Assembly (NCBI GenBank): GCA_019649035.1
Contig: BMAT01010316.1
Location: 110,574-143,553, forward strand
Direction: 5' to 3'
DNA: 32,980 nt
From: Elysia marginata
Lineage: Eukaryota > Mollusca > Gastropoda > Plakobranchidae
How positions within the stretch are numbered: position 1 is the first letter of the stretch; each line of letters begins with the position of its first letter. The position numbers and the translations under genes are program-made. Shown piece by piece: positions 25,001 through 32,040 of this stretch. The notes beneath the pieces were generated by a model. It did no database searches and had not been told where the DNA came from. It saw nothing but the letters and a program-made list of their open reading frames with translations.

Positions 25001-28000
25001 TGTAAACCATTAAAAAAGGTTACTTCAAAGCATAAGTAATCTTTGAAAATAAAGGGAAAAAATGAATCACCTAAAGACTAAATTGCTTTTCCTCAATTGG
25101 GAATGAAAATAGAACACAAAATTATCATTCTTGCCAAGAGGCAATTAGACTTTAAATAGGGAGTTTGTCAACAGGAACGACAATTTGCGCTCTAATGTCA
25201 TTCCCAATAGTCAACATAAGTGATGATAAAATATTATTTTGAACTATGTTGGCACTATAGAGAAAAATGTCCTTAAACACATCTTCTTAATGTAACAACA
25301 TTGGCATTAGACTACCTAATACCTGAGCTTAAGGTTTTCTGTATAGATACTGATTTCATGCAAAGTAATGGAAATTTTTGAAAAAAGTTAGACTTTTTTT
25401 GTGAATAAGGGTGGCACATCACAATTTATAGCAAATCTATATGTTCATAGGGATATATTCTTTACCATGCAAAGTTTTTTGACAAATTCTGAAGGCTCCT
25501 GAGTATTAGAAGAGGTTGGTTGAAAACAATTGAGTTTTATATGACTATTGTCCATTGTATGCAATAAGCTATGACCTACTAAAAGCACAAAATATAAATG
25601 ATTACCTTGAAAGCATGCATTAAAATCAATAGATTTCTTTATTAGAGTTAGAATCTTCTCAATTATAAATATAGAGGATTTCATAACAAAAAAATGTCAA
25701 CAGCTGTTTTCAAAGAGCTCAGAAAAAGGGCAAAAACTGTGAACTTTTGCTTCTTTGTGTTTGTGATTTTATCTCAGATGTCAGGCTCACCAACAATAAC
25801 ACCACCTATGACAAAGTAATATCGCTAAAGAGGAAAAGGACATGAAAGATAGTATTGTTTTCACATGAAATCTCAAAATTTTTTAAAATGATATTTTTTG
25901 TTATGCGTCGCTTCATATAATGTTTGACCTCCTTATTAACTTCATATTGTATATGTACGAGCCATATTTCCGATCATTTGAAGACCAAAACTTTAGATTT
26001 TAAGAAATGAAAACATAGAGCAAAGTAAGAGTAGGATTAAAATAAAACAGCATTTCAGATGACAGCATGCCTAGAGAAGTACAAAAGGTGCCTGAACACC
26101 ACAAATTAGTTAAAGGTCCTAATATTTGGTCTAGCGAGTACACTCAATTTTTTTTGTTCAGGAGCAGTATCTAAGCATGACTGTTCATGAAGTGCTAAGA
26201 TGGAAAACACAATAGTATTGATTTTCACCTTTTTGGCCTAACCGCTTGAGGAGGAAAGTATGACATCGCTTCTAATGCTGTTTTGCTGCGTTGAACTGGA
26301 AAGTTTGGGTACGTATTGGAACGATCTCCAACCAGTCGAAACGAGTATGGCGCAGACATGTCAATATGCATTGACTGCTTTCGTCCCTCAGCTGAAAGTT
26401 AACGAGGAAAGCAAAGCATTTTTTTTTTATTAAAAGCAAAGGAAAAAGCAAATATGTTAGCGAAAAAGATAAAAATGTAATTAAAATAAAGTTACATGAT
26501 TAAACTTAGCTGTCAAAAACTAGATATTATGAACAATTTCTATGTTATCCTTCTTTTAGAAGTGAATTTAAAAAGAGAAGAATGTTACAAATGTTAGTAA
26601 TAGTTATAAATTATTTATGTTGTTTTTATCCTTAATGTACAATAAACTTAGTTTACAATGTAAATTACTTGACTTTTTTTTGTTTGTTGCCTTGTTATTG
26701 TTTTTTAATAAAAGTTTGAGTAGAATGTATAAATTGACAATCAAATACATGTAAGGCAGCTTTTTTATGTATAAAACCAAAAATAAAAGATGTTCTTCAG
26801 AATTGTAGAAATATTTTAAATACAGCAACAGATAAGCAGGGAAGGACTGTGTCTAGAGAAAAGTACTGCTGTTGAGAAAATGTTTGCAACACCTCAAGTG
26901 ACATATGCTTGTAATAAGATCTTTTTCTTTGAAAATCATAGAATTGAGATGGACCAATTATCGCTAACTTAGTTGATGGCACATACAATAAAAAGTTTCA
27001 CAATTATTTTGGGATAGCTTTTCTTTTGGTAAATGTGTTCATTAATAACACTGTTGAGGCTTATTACCATACCAGTAATTAACTCTTCTTGGCAGTAAGA
27101 ATGCTGTCAGGATTGTTAACTATATCTGTTTATGCCGTAAGGACACTCATAACGTTTGCCAAAGGTTAGTAGATTTATTGGTTCCTCCTCAACTGCGACA
27201 AAGCAAACAATGTACAAACTTTGACAAAGGCTGTAACTTTCCTAACAGCTTAGACAGAGAGATAGGTCATGCTGAAAGCGTTCTTACAGTAAAAAAATTG
27301 AGAGTAGACAACTTTTGATGAAACATGTGAAAAAATAATTCCGGCACGGAACATGACAAATTCTGTCCAAAAAGAGTTAATAAAATAACCAAAGAAAATT
27401 AACAAAAATCTGATCATTAAAAGCAGTGTGAGCAGGAGACTGACATTTCCCAACACATATCTCATAATCAATGCTAATAAATATAACAGAATAAATAACA
27501 ATGACACAAAACATAAAACAAAAAGAATAGAGCAATTGAACATGTTTTCCTTCGAAAAATAACAGTAGTGATAAAATAATACTGCTAAAAATCCAATAAT
27601 TAACAATTCTTTTTTTTTCTATACTTCCTAAAACTCAGACAAAGAACAATTTCAAAATGTTAAAATTTTTTGCTATATTTAAAGAAGAAAAAGCAAAGAT
27701 ATAAAAAGTCATGAAAATCAATTGATTGCTACTTTTCCATTTATAAGATAATTCTTTGGCTAAGAGAAAAAGATAGTTTTTACATTTTGTCACAATACTA
27801 AGAGTACGACTGCTGCTTCCAGAACTGATACTTTCTTTCCAGGACTCTCTTCTCTTAGCACTGAAACATGTTTCAGGTTTTACAAAAAGTAGCGAACAGG
27901 ATAAACAACATATTTGTAGCAACCAGGGTTTATCAGACCCAAGTAATAATTTGACACACTGAGCTAAATTGATATTTTCTTAAAATGTTTTTAAAGCCCT

Positions 28001-30737
28001 TTGGGGGGTTGAGTAATAGCTCTAACTGTTCTCTATCACGAGGTATTTCATTTACAAGAAAAGAATATTATTTTATTATAAATTGAGGCAGATTTCAGGA
28101 CTGTAGCTAAAATCTAGTTATTCTCAGAGACTCGTGCCTAATTGAAATCAGTGGTGTCACACATACACTAATTTAAAGGGTCAAGAACTGAAGATCGCAC
28201 AGGCCAAGGATCACAGTGGCTTTTTATACAAAAAATAAAAACCAACAAAATACAAATGCATTGCAAATCGGGGTCAATGAGTCCAATGTCCAAATTTTCA
28301 CACTTCAAGGTGCACTTATTTTGAACAATGCATTTTTTTTTCTGAACTCTCAAATTTAAAAAAAAAATTATAAAATTATACATATTTTGAGGAAAGGTAT
28401 TAAACTTTTTCTTCACTGAAACTTAGAGGGAAAAAAGAAAAGACTTTTAAAGTGCATTTTCTCAAATTAAAATTTCAGATTTCTGCCTCATTTGCAGTGG
28501 TTGCGAGACAATAGAGATACAGTTGGAAGGTGTCTGTAATGCATTTAGCCTAGAGCAGTTTTGTATTCCAAAGAAATGTATCTAATATGTTAAAACATGA
28601 ACTGACTTATTGCAATGATCATTAAAGAAAGCAAAACATTCTCCACAAATACTGTACGAATAAATTTTGTAATCAGAATATCAAAGGATAGTCAGCAAAA
28701 ACAACTTACCCTCTCTAGAGTTTTGGGAGCAAGCAGCATTAAAAACATAACAGATGAACAACATTTTTTATTTTACAATATGTTTTTTTTTTTTAAACCA
28801 TAAAATTACCCAAACTTTAAAGAGAAAGAAAAAAGGTCATGAAAGAAGAAGTAAAACAAGAAGTCATTTAATTTCATTGCAAAAAAAGCTGAGGTAAAAA
28901 ATATTTCTATTTTAATATTTTGTTTTTGGTTTTTTTCTGGAGCTCACAAAAATGAAATCAAAAGAAAAACTACAAAATAAGACCAAAGAGTGTTTCAATA
29001 TTTTTTTAGTTTTGATGAAAAACTACAGCAGAATCTACTTATGGTCAACCCTGCTTGGCAATCCCATGCAGTTTAGTCAACTCTTTCTTGAAGTGATAAC
29101 ATATTTTTCCGTCCAAACATGTTAACTTTCTACATATTTTCACTGTAGTAAAATTTGAAAGGCAGTTAATGGAATTTCAGATAGTGAAAAGGGTTTTAGA
29201 AAATTTCTTTAAAAAATAATAATAAAAAAACAACATGGGTTGTAACTCTTGCATTTTCTCCTGCTCATCAGAGTTTTGATAATCAATAAAGCATAAACAC
29301 ATATATTGAAAAGGATTTTTTTTAGTTTTACTTGGAAGCTGTATAATTTTAATTTTTCTCAAATGAACTTGAGTTTAAAGGAATAACTTGAAATACAATT
29401 TCCAAAAATACAGAGGTGTGTTTACACTATAATATGAAGTTAACATTTGTTACAATAACGAAAAGAAAGAGAAAACAATCAGAACTGTATTACATAATTA
29501 TAGAAATGCAGCAAGACAGTAGCACTGTAGTTTGCCTAGTTTTCATAGGAAAAAAATTAAATTTCAATTGACCAAAATGGTAGAAGTTGAAGATAACCTT
29601 TATAGCATCCAAAACTGGTTTTCAAAATATCAATGATTACTCACTCTAACAAACCAAAATACCAAGCATAACAGAGCATTCTAGATTTTCTTCTTTTTTA
29701 AATATAAACCATCACAATTCTATCACAAATTTGGCACCAAGAGTTTTTAAGTATAGAGAACACAACTGCAAGTAAACTTTTTTTTTCCTATTCTGTTTCT
29801 ATTTAACAGGGTGAATGAGTTCGATGTTGCTATATTAACTTTCAAGGGCGTTGCTGTTTTGAACAAGACATTTTTCTTAGCTTAAAAACATAAAGAAATT
29901 CATAAAATCATCAAAATTTTGTGGAAAAGTATTACAACTTAGGTTGGATAAAAACATAGATAATGAACCAAAAAAAAAAAAACACCTTTCAATGGCATAT
30001 TCTTAAAAAAGGAATTTCTGGCTTCCGACTCACTCACCCTGGATGCAATGTATATTCTACCTTTACCTAAGTGGAAAAACTGCAATATATTGAGCAAGTG
30101 CAAAACAATTTCAAAGTTAGTATAGAAAATTAGGATAGTCTATCAGGTCACTTCCAAAGAAAATCAAACGGAAAATCAAACATCTGCAAAACGATATAAT
30201 TCGTTTTAACATAAATCGCGTAAATATTGTTTAATCAAGTGCAATAATAATAATAATAAAAACTTGAAATAAAATTCAAAGTTAATGATGAAACAAAACT
30301 TGATTTGCTTCTATAATTGGTTTTAATTGCTTTAGCATGGCTTAAAAATATGTTACTTGTGTAATCCAAATTCCCAAACACTATAGCTCACAGGCATGAG
30401 GTGAGCAAAGCAATGTTCTTCATTTTTAGTCATCTTTCTTGGTTGAAACCTATTCAGTCTGTCCATCCTCTTCTTTCTTCACCTGCTTTCTCTGCTTGAA
30501 GAGCATGCTCCAGTTATTTTCTTTCAGGTGTGCAAATTGGCTACAGGTAGACAGCATAGGATTGTGAGCCACACACCTACCAGTAATAGCTTCCACAAGG
30601 CTTTGATTGAAAGGCATGTTGATTGCTTTCAGAGCTTGTGAGCTGCCAAGGAGGTCACTATACAGGGACTCTGGTAAACGCCATCTGTTGGTCAAACCAG
30701 TCTGACGTCTCACACGACACCTTGGACTTTCTGGATG
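3935..30737 (-). CDS. BTBD16: BTB/POZ domain-containing protein 16 (BTBD16), 5'-partial, 16 exons in window
   Basis: Joined exons give 608 residues and a TAA stop, lacking the true N-terminus. Residues 1-30 carry TNRWRLP and SQALKAIN. The BTB fold begins near residue 140 (DVLLKALGMDWELH), is broken by a hydrophilic insert of about residues 175-240 containing DDDD, and resumes at SLSVIHLHIDDPLVTQR through NLYHDDLDVDLSDVAGVLAA to LGFKQLMEGCGTIM (about 300). Residues 300-460 look like a BACK-type helical region (QEHVVLACERWLELN, FLETDDGQIYAPLF, IIPQSW). Residues 463-608 form a beta-rich C-terminus (GGDM, GFHFELRAI, IYVSYSLMFPPS). The order and motifs fit BTBD16, for which human protein is about 500 residues, and more distantly GMCL1. 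GMCL1 is a CUL3 ubiquitin-ligase adaptor; BTBD16 function is poorly known, so a CUL3 role is only inference. Intron phases agree across all fifteen junctions and total coding length is a multiple of three. No stop or frameshift was seen, so the gene appears intact. Confidence 0.88.
4004..5097. other. intron 15, with two long palindromes
   Basis: AT-rich intron between exons 15 and 16. No coding content seen. It holds two perfect palindromes with an ATCATATGAT core at 4531-4546 and 4576-4589. Confidence 0.7.
4531..4589. repeat. pair of perfect palindromes with ATCATATGAT core
   Basis: CATATCATATGATATG at 4531-4546 and GTATCATATGATAC at 4576-4589 are each identical to their own reverse complement and lie 30 bases apart. 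A related near-palindrome occurs at 18553-18567. Confidence 0.75.
5098..5286 (-). CDS. BTBD16: BTBD16 window exon 15
   Basis: 189 bases, 63 codons, phase 0 at both ends, the longest coding exon. Acceptor TTCATTTGCCAG, donor AGCCAG/gtatgc. It encodes RLKPGDPILSFRQCERHTFS, a segment with VCYSITVQYLHKGE, and TTGTISHKFGLGEKTSKSQ, alternating hydrophobic and polar residues typical of the C-terminal beta domain. Confidence 0.92.
5287..6297. other. intron 14, with AGCGCTTTACA repeat
   Basis: Non-coding intron; apart from the interspersed repeat at 5680-5830 and an AAAT run at 5656-5673, nothing recognisable. Confidence 0.7.
5680..5830 (+). repeat. copy B of the AGCGC/CTTTACATGGG repeat
   Basis: TATAAAGCGCTTATCCAC, then TAAGCGCTTTACATGGGTTC, then TTCTGAACCCACAGAGGA. 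It aligns in order with positions 125-300 in the same orientation. An (AAAT)n run precedes it. I recognise AGCGCTTTACA-type sequences as common in invertebrate repeats but cannot name the family. Confidence 0.65.
6298..6402 (-). CDS. BTBD16: BTBD16 window exon 14
   Basis: 105 bases, 35 codons, phase 0 at both ends. Acceptor TGTTTCAG, donor ATGCAG/gtaagt. EPHYHSEILSLHGFHFELRA then IRQDTENHTYQFYMQ begins the C-terminal beta-rich domain. GF-x-FE-(L/I)-x-x-I and Y-x-F-x-MQR across the junction fit BTBD16. Confidence 0.93.
6403..8405. other. intron 13, no gene seen
   Basis: AT-rich non-coding sequence. One weak copy of the dispersed ACTCATTTG motif at 7998-8020. A 70-codon frame at 7663-7875 has no recognisable features. 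Confidence 0.65.
8406..8483 (-). CDS. BTBD16: BTBD16 window exon 13
   Basis: 78 bases, 26 codons, phase 0 at both ends. Acceptor CTCATTTCAG, donor GATGAT/gtgagt. LQEGGDMTSLKQFNVSAVRQ then GFIVDD carries the GGDM-x-x-LK-x-x-N-x-x-AVR-x-G motif that I associate with BTBD16 rather than GMCL1. This is a main reason for choosing BTBD16. Confidence 0.92.
8484..10129. other. intron 12, with a long dispersed repeat
   Basis: Non-coding. It contains the repeat copy at 8926-9345 and a copy of the ACTCATTTG core at 9919-9950. No other structure recognised. Confidence 0.65.
8926..9345 (+). repeat. dispersed repeat, copy 1 of a pair
   Basis: Aligns along about 400 bases with 31625-32040 in the same orientation. 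Shared landmarks in order: GTCTCACATTCTGTC, GGTGTTCAGAAGTCAA, TTTTCACACCT, and GGAGCTTTTCTGTTTGTTGT. Many substitutions and small indels indicate an old family. Confidence 0.75.
10130..10212 (-). CDS. BTBD16: BTBD16 window exon 12 (small, easily missed)
   Basis: 83 bases, residues 436-462. Acceptor CTCTTCTCACAG, donor TTGGCT/gtaagt. TNIQDMRIMNIIPQSWMVNL then LSQHYLA matches the expected P-x-SW-(L/M)-x-x-(L/V)-x-x-x-(H/Q)-(Y/W) region. Without it, exon 11 (phase 1) cannot join exon 13 (phase 0) without meeting a stop. It is in a different frame from the open frames seen on either strand here. Confidence 0.92.
10213..10885. other. intron 11, nothing recognised
   Basis: Very AT-rich, with poly-A runs around 10430-10446. 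The 103-codon plus-strand frame at 10517-10828 is Lys/Phe/Ile/Leu-rich and reads as low-complexity noise. Confidence 0.65.
10886..10977 (-). CDS. BTBD16: BTBD16 window exon 11
   Basis: 92 bases, residues 405-434. Acceptor CTCTTTCAAG, donor ATTGATG/gtaaac, phase 1. LPKTCSFLETDDGQIYAPLF then VRLHGIID matches the FLE-(T/x)-(D/E)-x-G-x-x-(F/Y)-x-P-(L/V)-F and RL-x-(G/Y)-II core of the family, a diagnostic segment. Confidence 0.95.
12391..12433 (+). repeat. direct repeat, copy 1
   Basis: GCACACCTTCCAGAATAACC then AAAGTTTATTTCAGACAGTC. Recurs with few changes at 13309-13349. Confidence 0.75.
12747..12922. repeat. GA/GGA microsatellite array
   Basis: About 175 bases of GAGAGA with interspersed GGAGGGAAGGA units, then GACAGACAGGGAGAGAGACA. 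It creates long open frames on both strands (Arg/Glu on plus, Ser/Leu on minus) that are artefacts of the repeat. Confidence 0.95.
13018..13142 (-). repeat. inverted repeat arm 1 with hammerhead-like core
   Basis: Read on the minus strand, TTGATGAGGGC, then GCCAAAACGTTG, then GTAAATTTAGATTTTTTTGT, then AATCTGCTTTTTAATC. The same order occurs on the plus strand at 13376-13495. The CTGATGA...GAAAC-like arrangement resembles a degraded hammerhead ribozyme core, as carried by Penelope-like elements and retrozymes. Confidence 0.55.
13152..13251. repeat. GA/GACA microsatellite, duplicated block copy 1
   Basis: GAGAGCGAGAGAGAGACAGAC and ATAGATAGACAGACAGACAG flank the unique stretch GTAAGGGGTTGAAACAGAGA. 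The block recurs at 13495-13640, including GAAATGGATGGAG and TAAAAATTCTGTTTA. Confidence 0.85.
13309..13349 (+). repeat. direct repeat, copy 2
   Basis: GGCACACCTCCCAGAACGAC then CAAAGTTTATTTAAGACAGT. Matches 12391-12433. Here it sits about 30 bases before the hammerhead-like core of arm 2, so it may be part of the same element. Confidence 0.75.
13376..13495 (+). repeat. inverted repeat arm 2 with hammerhead-like core
   Basis: CTGAAGAAGGCAG at 13378, then AAAGCTGAAACGTTT ending at 13411, then TAAATTTAGATTGC and AAATCTGCTTTTTTATTACC. This mirrors arm 1 in the opposite orientation with about 230 bases between the arms. Confidence 0.6.
13495..13645. repeat. GA/GACA microsatellite, duplicated block copy 2
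   Basis: Second copy of the block at 13152-13290, with the same internal landmarks (AAGGGGTTGAAACAGAGAC, GAAATGGATGGAGG, AAAAATTCTGTTTAATACAT). It ends within 20 bases of the donor side of exon 10. Confidence 0.85.
13659..13778 (-). CDS. BTBD16: BTBD16 window exon 10
   Basis: 120 bases, residues 365-403. Acceptor TTTTTTTCTTTCAG, donor TTCAACAG/gtctgt, a somewhat weak donor. LFTYNEFSVYRNLSYWLFLQ then LNPQMQLMPSHSTVLSYFN matches the (R)LFT-x-x-EF-x-x-(Y/L)-x-x-L-x-x-W-x-(Y/F)-LQL pattern of BTBD16 and GMCL1. The plus strand is also open across the whole exon, which is coincidental. A microsatellite-bearing duplicated block ends about 15-20 bases downstream of its donor. Confidence 0.92.
13779..14411. 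other. intron 9, nothing recognised
   Basis: Short AT-rich intron without recognisable repeats or coding content. Confidence 0.65.
14412..14479 (-). CDS. BTBD16: BTBD16 window exon 9
   Basis: 68 bases, residues 342-363. Acceptor CCCCTTTCAG, donor TCCAGCAG/gtatgc, phase 2. LSMHIQLREMSSELLQKILK matches the BACK segment in which a short L-R-x-(M/I/L)-x-x-E-L-L-x-K-(I/V)-L-K-S-(S/P) helix precedes the RLFTY motif of the next exon. Confidence 0.9.
14480..16064. other. intron 8, with a tRNA-like fragment
   Basis: Non-coding apart from the degenerate tRNA-like element at 14636-14812. The remainder is AT-rich with no recognised structure; a direct doubling of the unit AATCTTAGAG occurs near 15192-15213. 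Confidence 0.6.
14636..14812 (-). mobile_element. degenerate tRNA-related element
   Basis: Minus strand shows GGCGGCTGAAGGGTAATTG and then GGTCCTAGGTTTGATTG, like a weak A box and B box, then GAGCTTAATGGATAGTGTGG, which is also tRNA-like. Its base composition is less AT-rich than its surroundings. Spacing between boxes is shorter than usual, so this is a decayed SINE at best. Confidence 0.4.
16065..16127 (-). CDS. BTBD16: BTBD16 window exon 8
   Basis: 63 bases, exactly 21 codons, phase 0 at both ends. Acceptor TTTTTCCACAG, donor CCAGAG/gtattt. YHQEHVVLACERWLELNLIP is a BACK-type helix with the CE-x-WLE-x-NL core. Because both ends are in phase 0, skipping this exon would keep the frame. Confidence 0.92.
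16128..16483. other. intron 7, with GA microsatellite
   Basis: Short intron; a GA run (AGAGAAAGAGAGAGAGAGAG) lies at about 16266-16290. Nothing else recognised. Confidence 0.7.
16484..16553 (-). CDS. BTBD16: BTBD16 window exon 7 (BTB/BACK junction)
   Basis: 70 bases, residues 298-320, too short to show as a long open frame. Acceptor GGCAACCAG, donor TCTAAA/gtaagt, phase 0. CGTIMLKSINYRTVCQYH fits the C-x-x-x-M-x-x-x-I-x-x-x-TVC-x-x-Y pattern that follows the BTB fold in germ cell-less relatives. Confidence 0.9.
16772..16886 (-). CDS. BTBD16: BTBD16 window exon 6 (BTB helices)
   Basis: 115 bases, residues 260-296. Acceptor CTACTTCCAG, donor ATGGAAGG/gtaaaa, phase 2. MAIALGNLYHDDLDVDLSD then VAGVLAAAAALGFKQLME is the strongest BTB signature here: the L-x-x-LY-(D/E) helix, the conserved V-x-x-x-LAAA helix, and LGF-x-x-L. 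Confidence 0.95.
16887..17770. other. intron 5, nothing recognised
   Basis: AT-rich non-coding sequence. The open frame extending exon 6 upstream on the minus strand is intronic: the acceptor at 16887-16888 and the phase of exon 5 exclude it. Confidence 0.65.
17771..17934 (-). CDS. BTBD16: BTBD16 window exon 5 (BTB insert and return strand)
   Basis: 164 bases, residues 205-258. Acceptor AACTGCCTAG, donor ACACAGAGAG/gtacag, phase 1. The first half is polar with an acidic run (EPTDDDDQAK). The second half, SLSVIHLHIDDPLVTQR, returns to the BTB fold. The insert is longer than the matching loop of GMCL1 as I remember it. Confidence 0.9.
17935..18949. other. intron 4, with palindrome cluster
   Basis: Non-coding; the cluster of CCA-TCAT-TGG near-palindromes at 18384-18568 is listed separately. 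No other structure recognised. Confidence 0.65.
18384..18568. repeat. cluster of near-palindromes and a 142-bp-spaced duplication
   Basis: CCACCTCATGTGG (18386), TGCCACTTCATGGGGCA (18426), CAACCTCTTGTGG (18528) and GCCATATCATATGGC (18553) share a CCA-x-x-TCAT-x-TGG form. TGTGGCGTTTAAATAGT occurs twice, 142 bases apart (CGTTTAAATAGT at 18399 and 18541). Confidence 0.75.
18950..19124 (-). CDS. BTBD16: BTBD16 window exon 4 (start of BTB fold)
   Basis: 175 bases, residues 147-203. Acceptor TATGTTTTCAG, donor TTCTATAG/gtgagt, phase 2. VLLKALGMDWELHRPFLQKS matches the A-LG-W-LH-x-L-x-QS core of BTBD16 and GMCL1 BTB domains. The rest (EELTQLLKISEDPKAQKYF and on) is the beginning of the hydrophilic insert that separates the two halves of the BTB fold. 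Confidence 0.93.
20515..21110. other. less AT-rich block, possible old insertion
   Basis: Segments such as 20570-20640 and 20975-21100 are visibly richer in G and C than the intron around them, for example GTGGCGACTGGCGAGG and GCACGCACGCATGAGACAC. A 69-codon minus frame (20520-20729) includes RPWDPYIPICAALALKV but is not recognised as a protein. A transposon remnant is possible, but no terminal repeats were identified. Confidence 0.3.
22717..22743 (-). repeat. ACTCATTTG-family core, minus copy
   Basis: Minus strand reads TTTTGCATAGGTTGCAAGAC then ATATA, matching the GCACTGGTTGCAGGACATAT part of the core. Confidence 0.6.
22846..22877 (+). repeat. ACTCATTTG-family core copy
   Basis: CACTTGTTTGGGATGGTTGC then AGGACATATGA, sharing the GGTTGCAGGACATAT end of the core. 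Confidence 0.55.
23158..23172. repeat. short CA microsatellite
   Basis: CACACACACACACA run. Confidence 0.85.
23813..23842 (-). repeat. ACTCATTTG-family core, minus copy
   Basis: Minus strand reads ACTCATTTAGACTGGTCGCA then AGACATATGA, close to the best plus copy at 32128. Confidence 0.7.
23940..24305 (+). repeat. tandem dimer of the ACTCATTTG-family unit
   Basis: TTTGGAAGTCTCAGAAAAAT leads to AATTATGACATCCAACTCAT at 24021, and TTTGGAAGCTTAGAAAAATG leads to AATTACGACATCCGACTCAT at 24280. The GACATC landmark repeats after 259 bases (24027 and 24286), showing two successive units. Confidence 0.7.
24536..24651 (-). CDS. BTBD16: BTBD16 window exon 3
   Basis: 116 bases, residues 108-145. Acceptor TACCCTAG, donor GGACCAG/gtatag, leaving phase 1. 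It encodes a proline-rich stretch (IPEPAGPVRQFVPKSARPE) then TPKDIFLYHSKKSMSFVGP, which leads directly into the first BTB strand in the next exon. An overlapping open frame on the plus strand is a shadow. Confidence 0.85.
24652..26228. other. intron 2, nothing recognised
   Basis: AT-rich non-coding intron; no interspersed repeat or coding signal recognised. Confidence 0.65.
26229..26391 (-). CDS. BTBD16: BTBD16 window exon 2
   Basis: 163 bases, residues 54-106 with split codons at both ends. Acceptor TTAACTTTCAG, donor CCAAAAAG/gtgaaa. It encodes EGRKQSMHIDMSAPYSF and later ALEAMSYFPPQAV, a basic, proline-bearing linker between the N-terminal motif and the BTB fold. A nearer GT (GCG/gttagg) is rejected because the next exon then runs into a stop; the chosen donor leaves phase 2, which the next exon needs. 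Confidence 0.8.
26392..30580. other. intron 1 (4.2 kb), repeat fragments
   Basis: Non-coding. Fragments of the ACTCATTTG family occur at about 28265-28300 (minus), 28486-28516 (plus), 29810-29835 (minus) and 30025-30045 (plus). The 118-codon hydrophobic frame at 27250-27606 has no recognised domain. Phases of exons 1 and 2 match, so no missing exon is needed. Confidence 0.65.
28486..28516 (+). repeat. ACTCATTTG-family core copy
   Basis: CCTCATTTGCAGTGGTTGCG then AGACAATAGAG. Confidence 0.65.
30581..30737 (-). CDS. BTBD16: BTBD16 window exon 1 (N-terminal TNRWRLP segment)
   Basis: 157 bases encoding residues 1-52 plus one base. It contains RRQTGLTNRWRLP, then SLYSDLLGSSQALKAIN, a pattern I associate with BTBD16 N-termini. 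Acceptor is a T-rich tract ending AAAAAG before CATCCAG; a CCAG six bases on is an alternative that would change the incoming phase. Donor is ACTG/gtaggt, leaving phase 1. There is no in-frame ATG upstream before a TAA, so this is not the first coding exon unless translation begins at the internal Met of INMPFNQ. The reading frame stays open for 43 codons beyond the donor. Confidence 0.82.
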
Positions 30738-31624
30738 CTTTTTAAAAAAGAAAAAAAATTTTTTTTAAAGAATTGTCTCTTTAATGTCTTTCTAACTACA
30801 TACGTAAACTGTATTTTGCTCTAAGTTCATCAAAAAATAGCAAGCATTTTTTAAAACAGAAATTGATTGCTTTCTGCTTTACTCACAAAAAACACATTAG
30901 AAATAGTGGAACTCATTGTTTCAAAAAAGATAGTAAAGTAAAATCGTGTCTTAATGACATATATAAGAAAAAAAATTCTTTTCACAGAATGAATAATAAA
31001 ATGAGTTAAGTAATATTCTATTAAATCAAAATAAAATAAGAGTATTCAAAACTGTGCAGGCAATAGTAAGGTTAAGGCACTTTAGTGACTTTTCTAAAAA
31101 TCGAGAAACCATGGGCTTGCATCACTAAATCTTGGTGATGTTAATGTAAAATAATGGTTTATGTTTACTATACATAAATCATTGAAAAAAAAAATTCACT
31201 GTCATCACCCTTAACTGAATATTTATTAAAGAGTAAAACGAGAGTGCTTTTTTTTGTGTTAAATTTGTTTAAGTTTGGAAGAGAAACTTAGGCCATTCTT
31301 CTTATAAAGGAATGTTGCTGGACAGACAGAAACATAAAATCAGGAAGGTTTTTTTTTGTTTGTTTGCCTCATGTAAAAAAATTCTGTTATAATTGGTTTA
31401 AACTGCATAATGGATCTATTACTGTATTAAAGTTAAAAATGTGAAGCAACCAAATATTGTAATGTTTCACAACCACAGGAAATGAGTCCAATGTCAGAAA
31501 TAACAATTTCAGAAAAACTCCTTCCAACAGTTTATTGTTTTTTGTTTGATTTTCTATATATTTTAATTGAACAAAAGTTTTAATATCTTTCCTCAATGTA
31601 TTGGTGATTTCATACAATTTTTAC

Positions 31625-32040
31625 ATTTGTCTCGCATTCTGTCCAAATGATTTGTAAGTCGAATGGCTAAGTTTTTAGATAAAGGCTTTTAAGTTTAGTG
31701 GGTGTTCAGAAGTCAATTTTTTTTAATTGTAGATAGTGAAGCTAAAACTATTTTTAAACAATTTTCACACCTAATTCATGTTGAAACTTCATTTTTATGT
31801 GTTACATTTTTATTGGTTAGTTTGCCAAGTCCTCAACTCCTTTATAGTCGTCTATAATTCATAATGCTATTTTCTCCCTTTCCTGAAATTTTACAAATCT
31901 TAACCCTCCCGACTTCAAATGGTAATAACTTTCTGCAGGAACATGGTAGAGCTTTTCCGTTTGTTGTATTTGAAAGAAGAGAAAATAAGCTTTTTTGTGA
32001 TACCAATATCTGACTACCTTCCTATTTTGACTTAAGGCTC
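31625..32040 (+). repeat. dispersed repeat, copy 2 of a pair
   Basis: Aligns with 8926-9345: GTCTCGCATTCTGTC, GGTGTTCAGAAGTCAA, TTTTCACACCT and AGAGCTTTTCCGTTTGTTGT in the same order. Upstream (31540-31620) it also matches 24150-24220, and downstream it runs straight into two ACTCATTTG cores, so a composite element of 700 bases or more is likely. Confidence 0.75.

Noticed and set aside
26229..26240. Exon 2 donor at GCG/gttagg
   Set aside because: It leaves phase 0, and exon 3 would then read TAT TCC TGA; the donor eleven bases on restores the frame.
27250..27606. 118-codon hydrophobic minus-strand frame
   Set aside because: Leu/Phe/Ile-rich translation expected from AT-rich DNA; no domain, splice context or receptor signature recognised.
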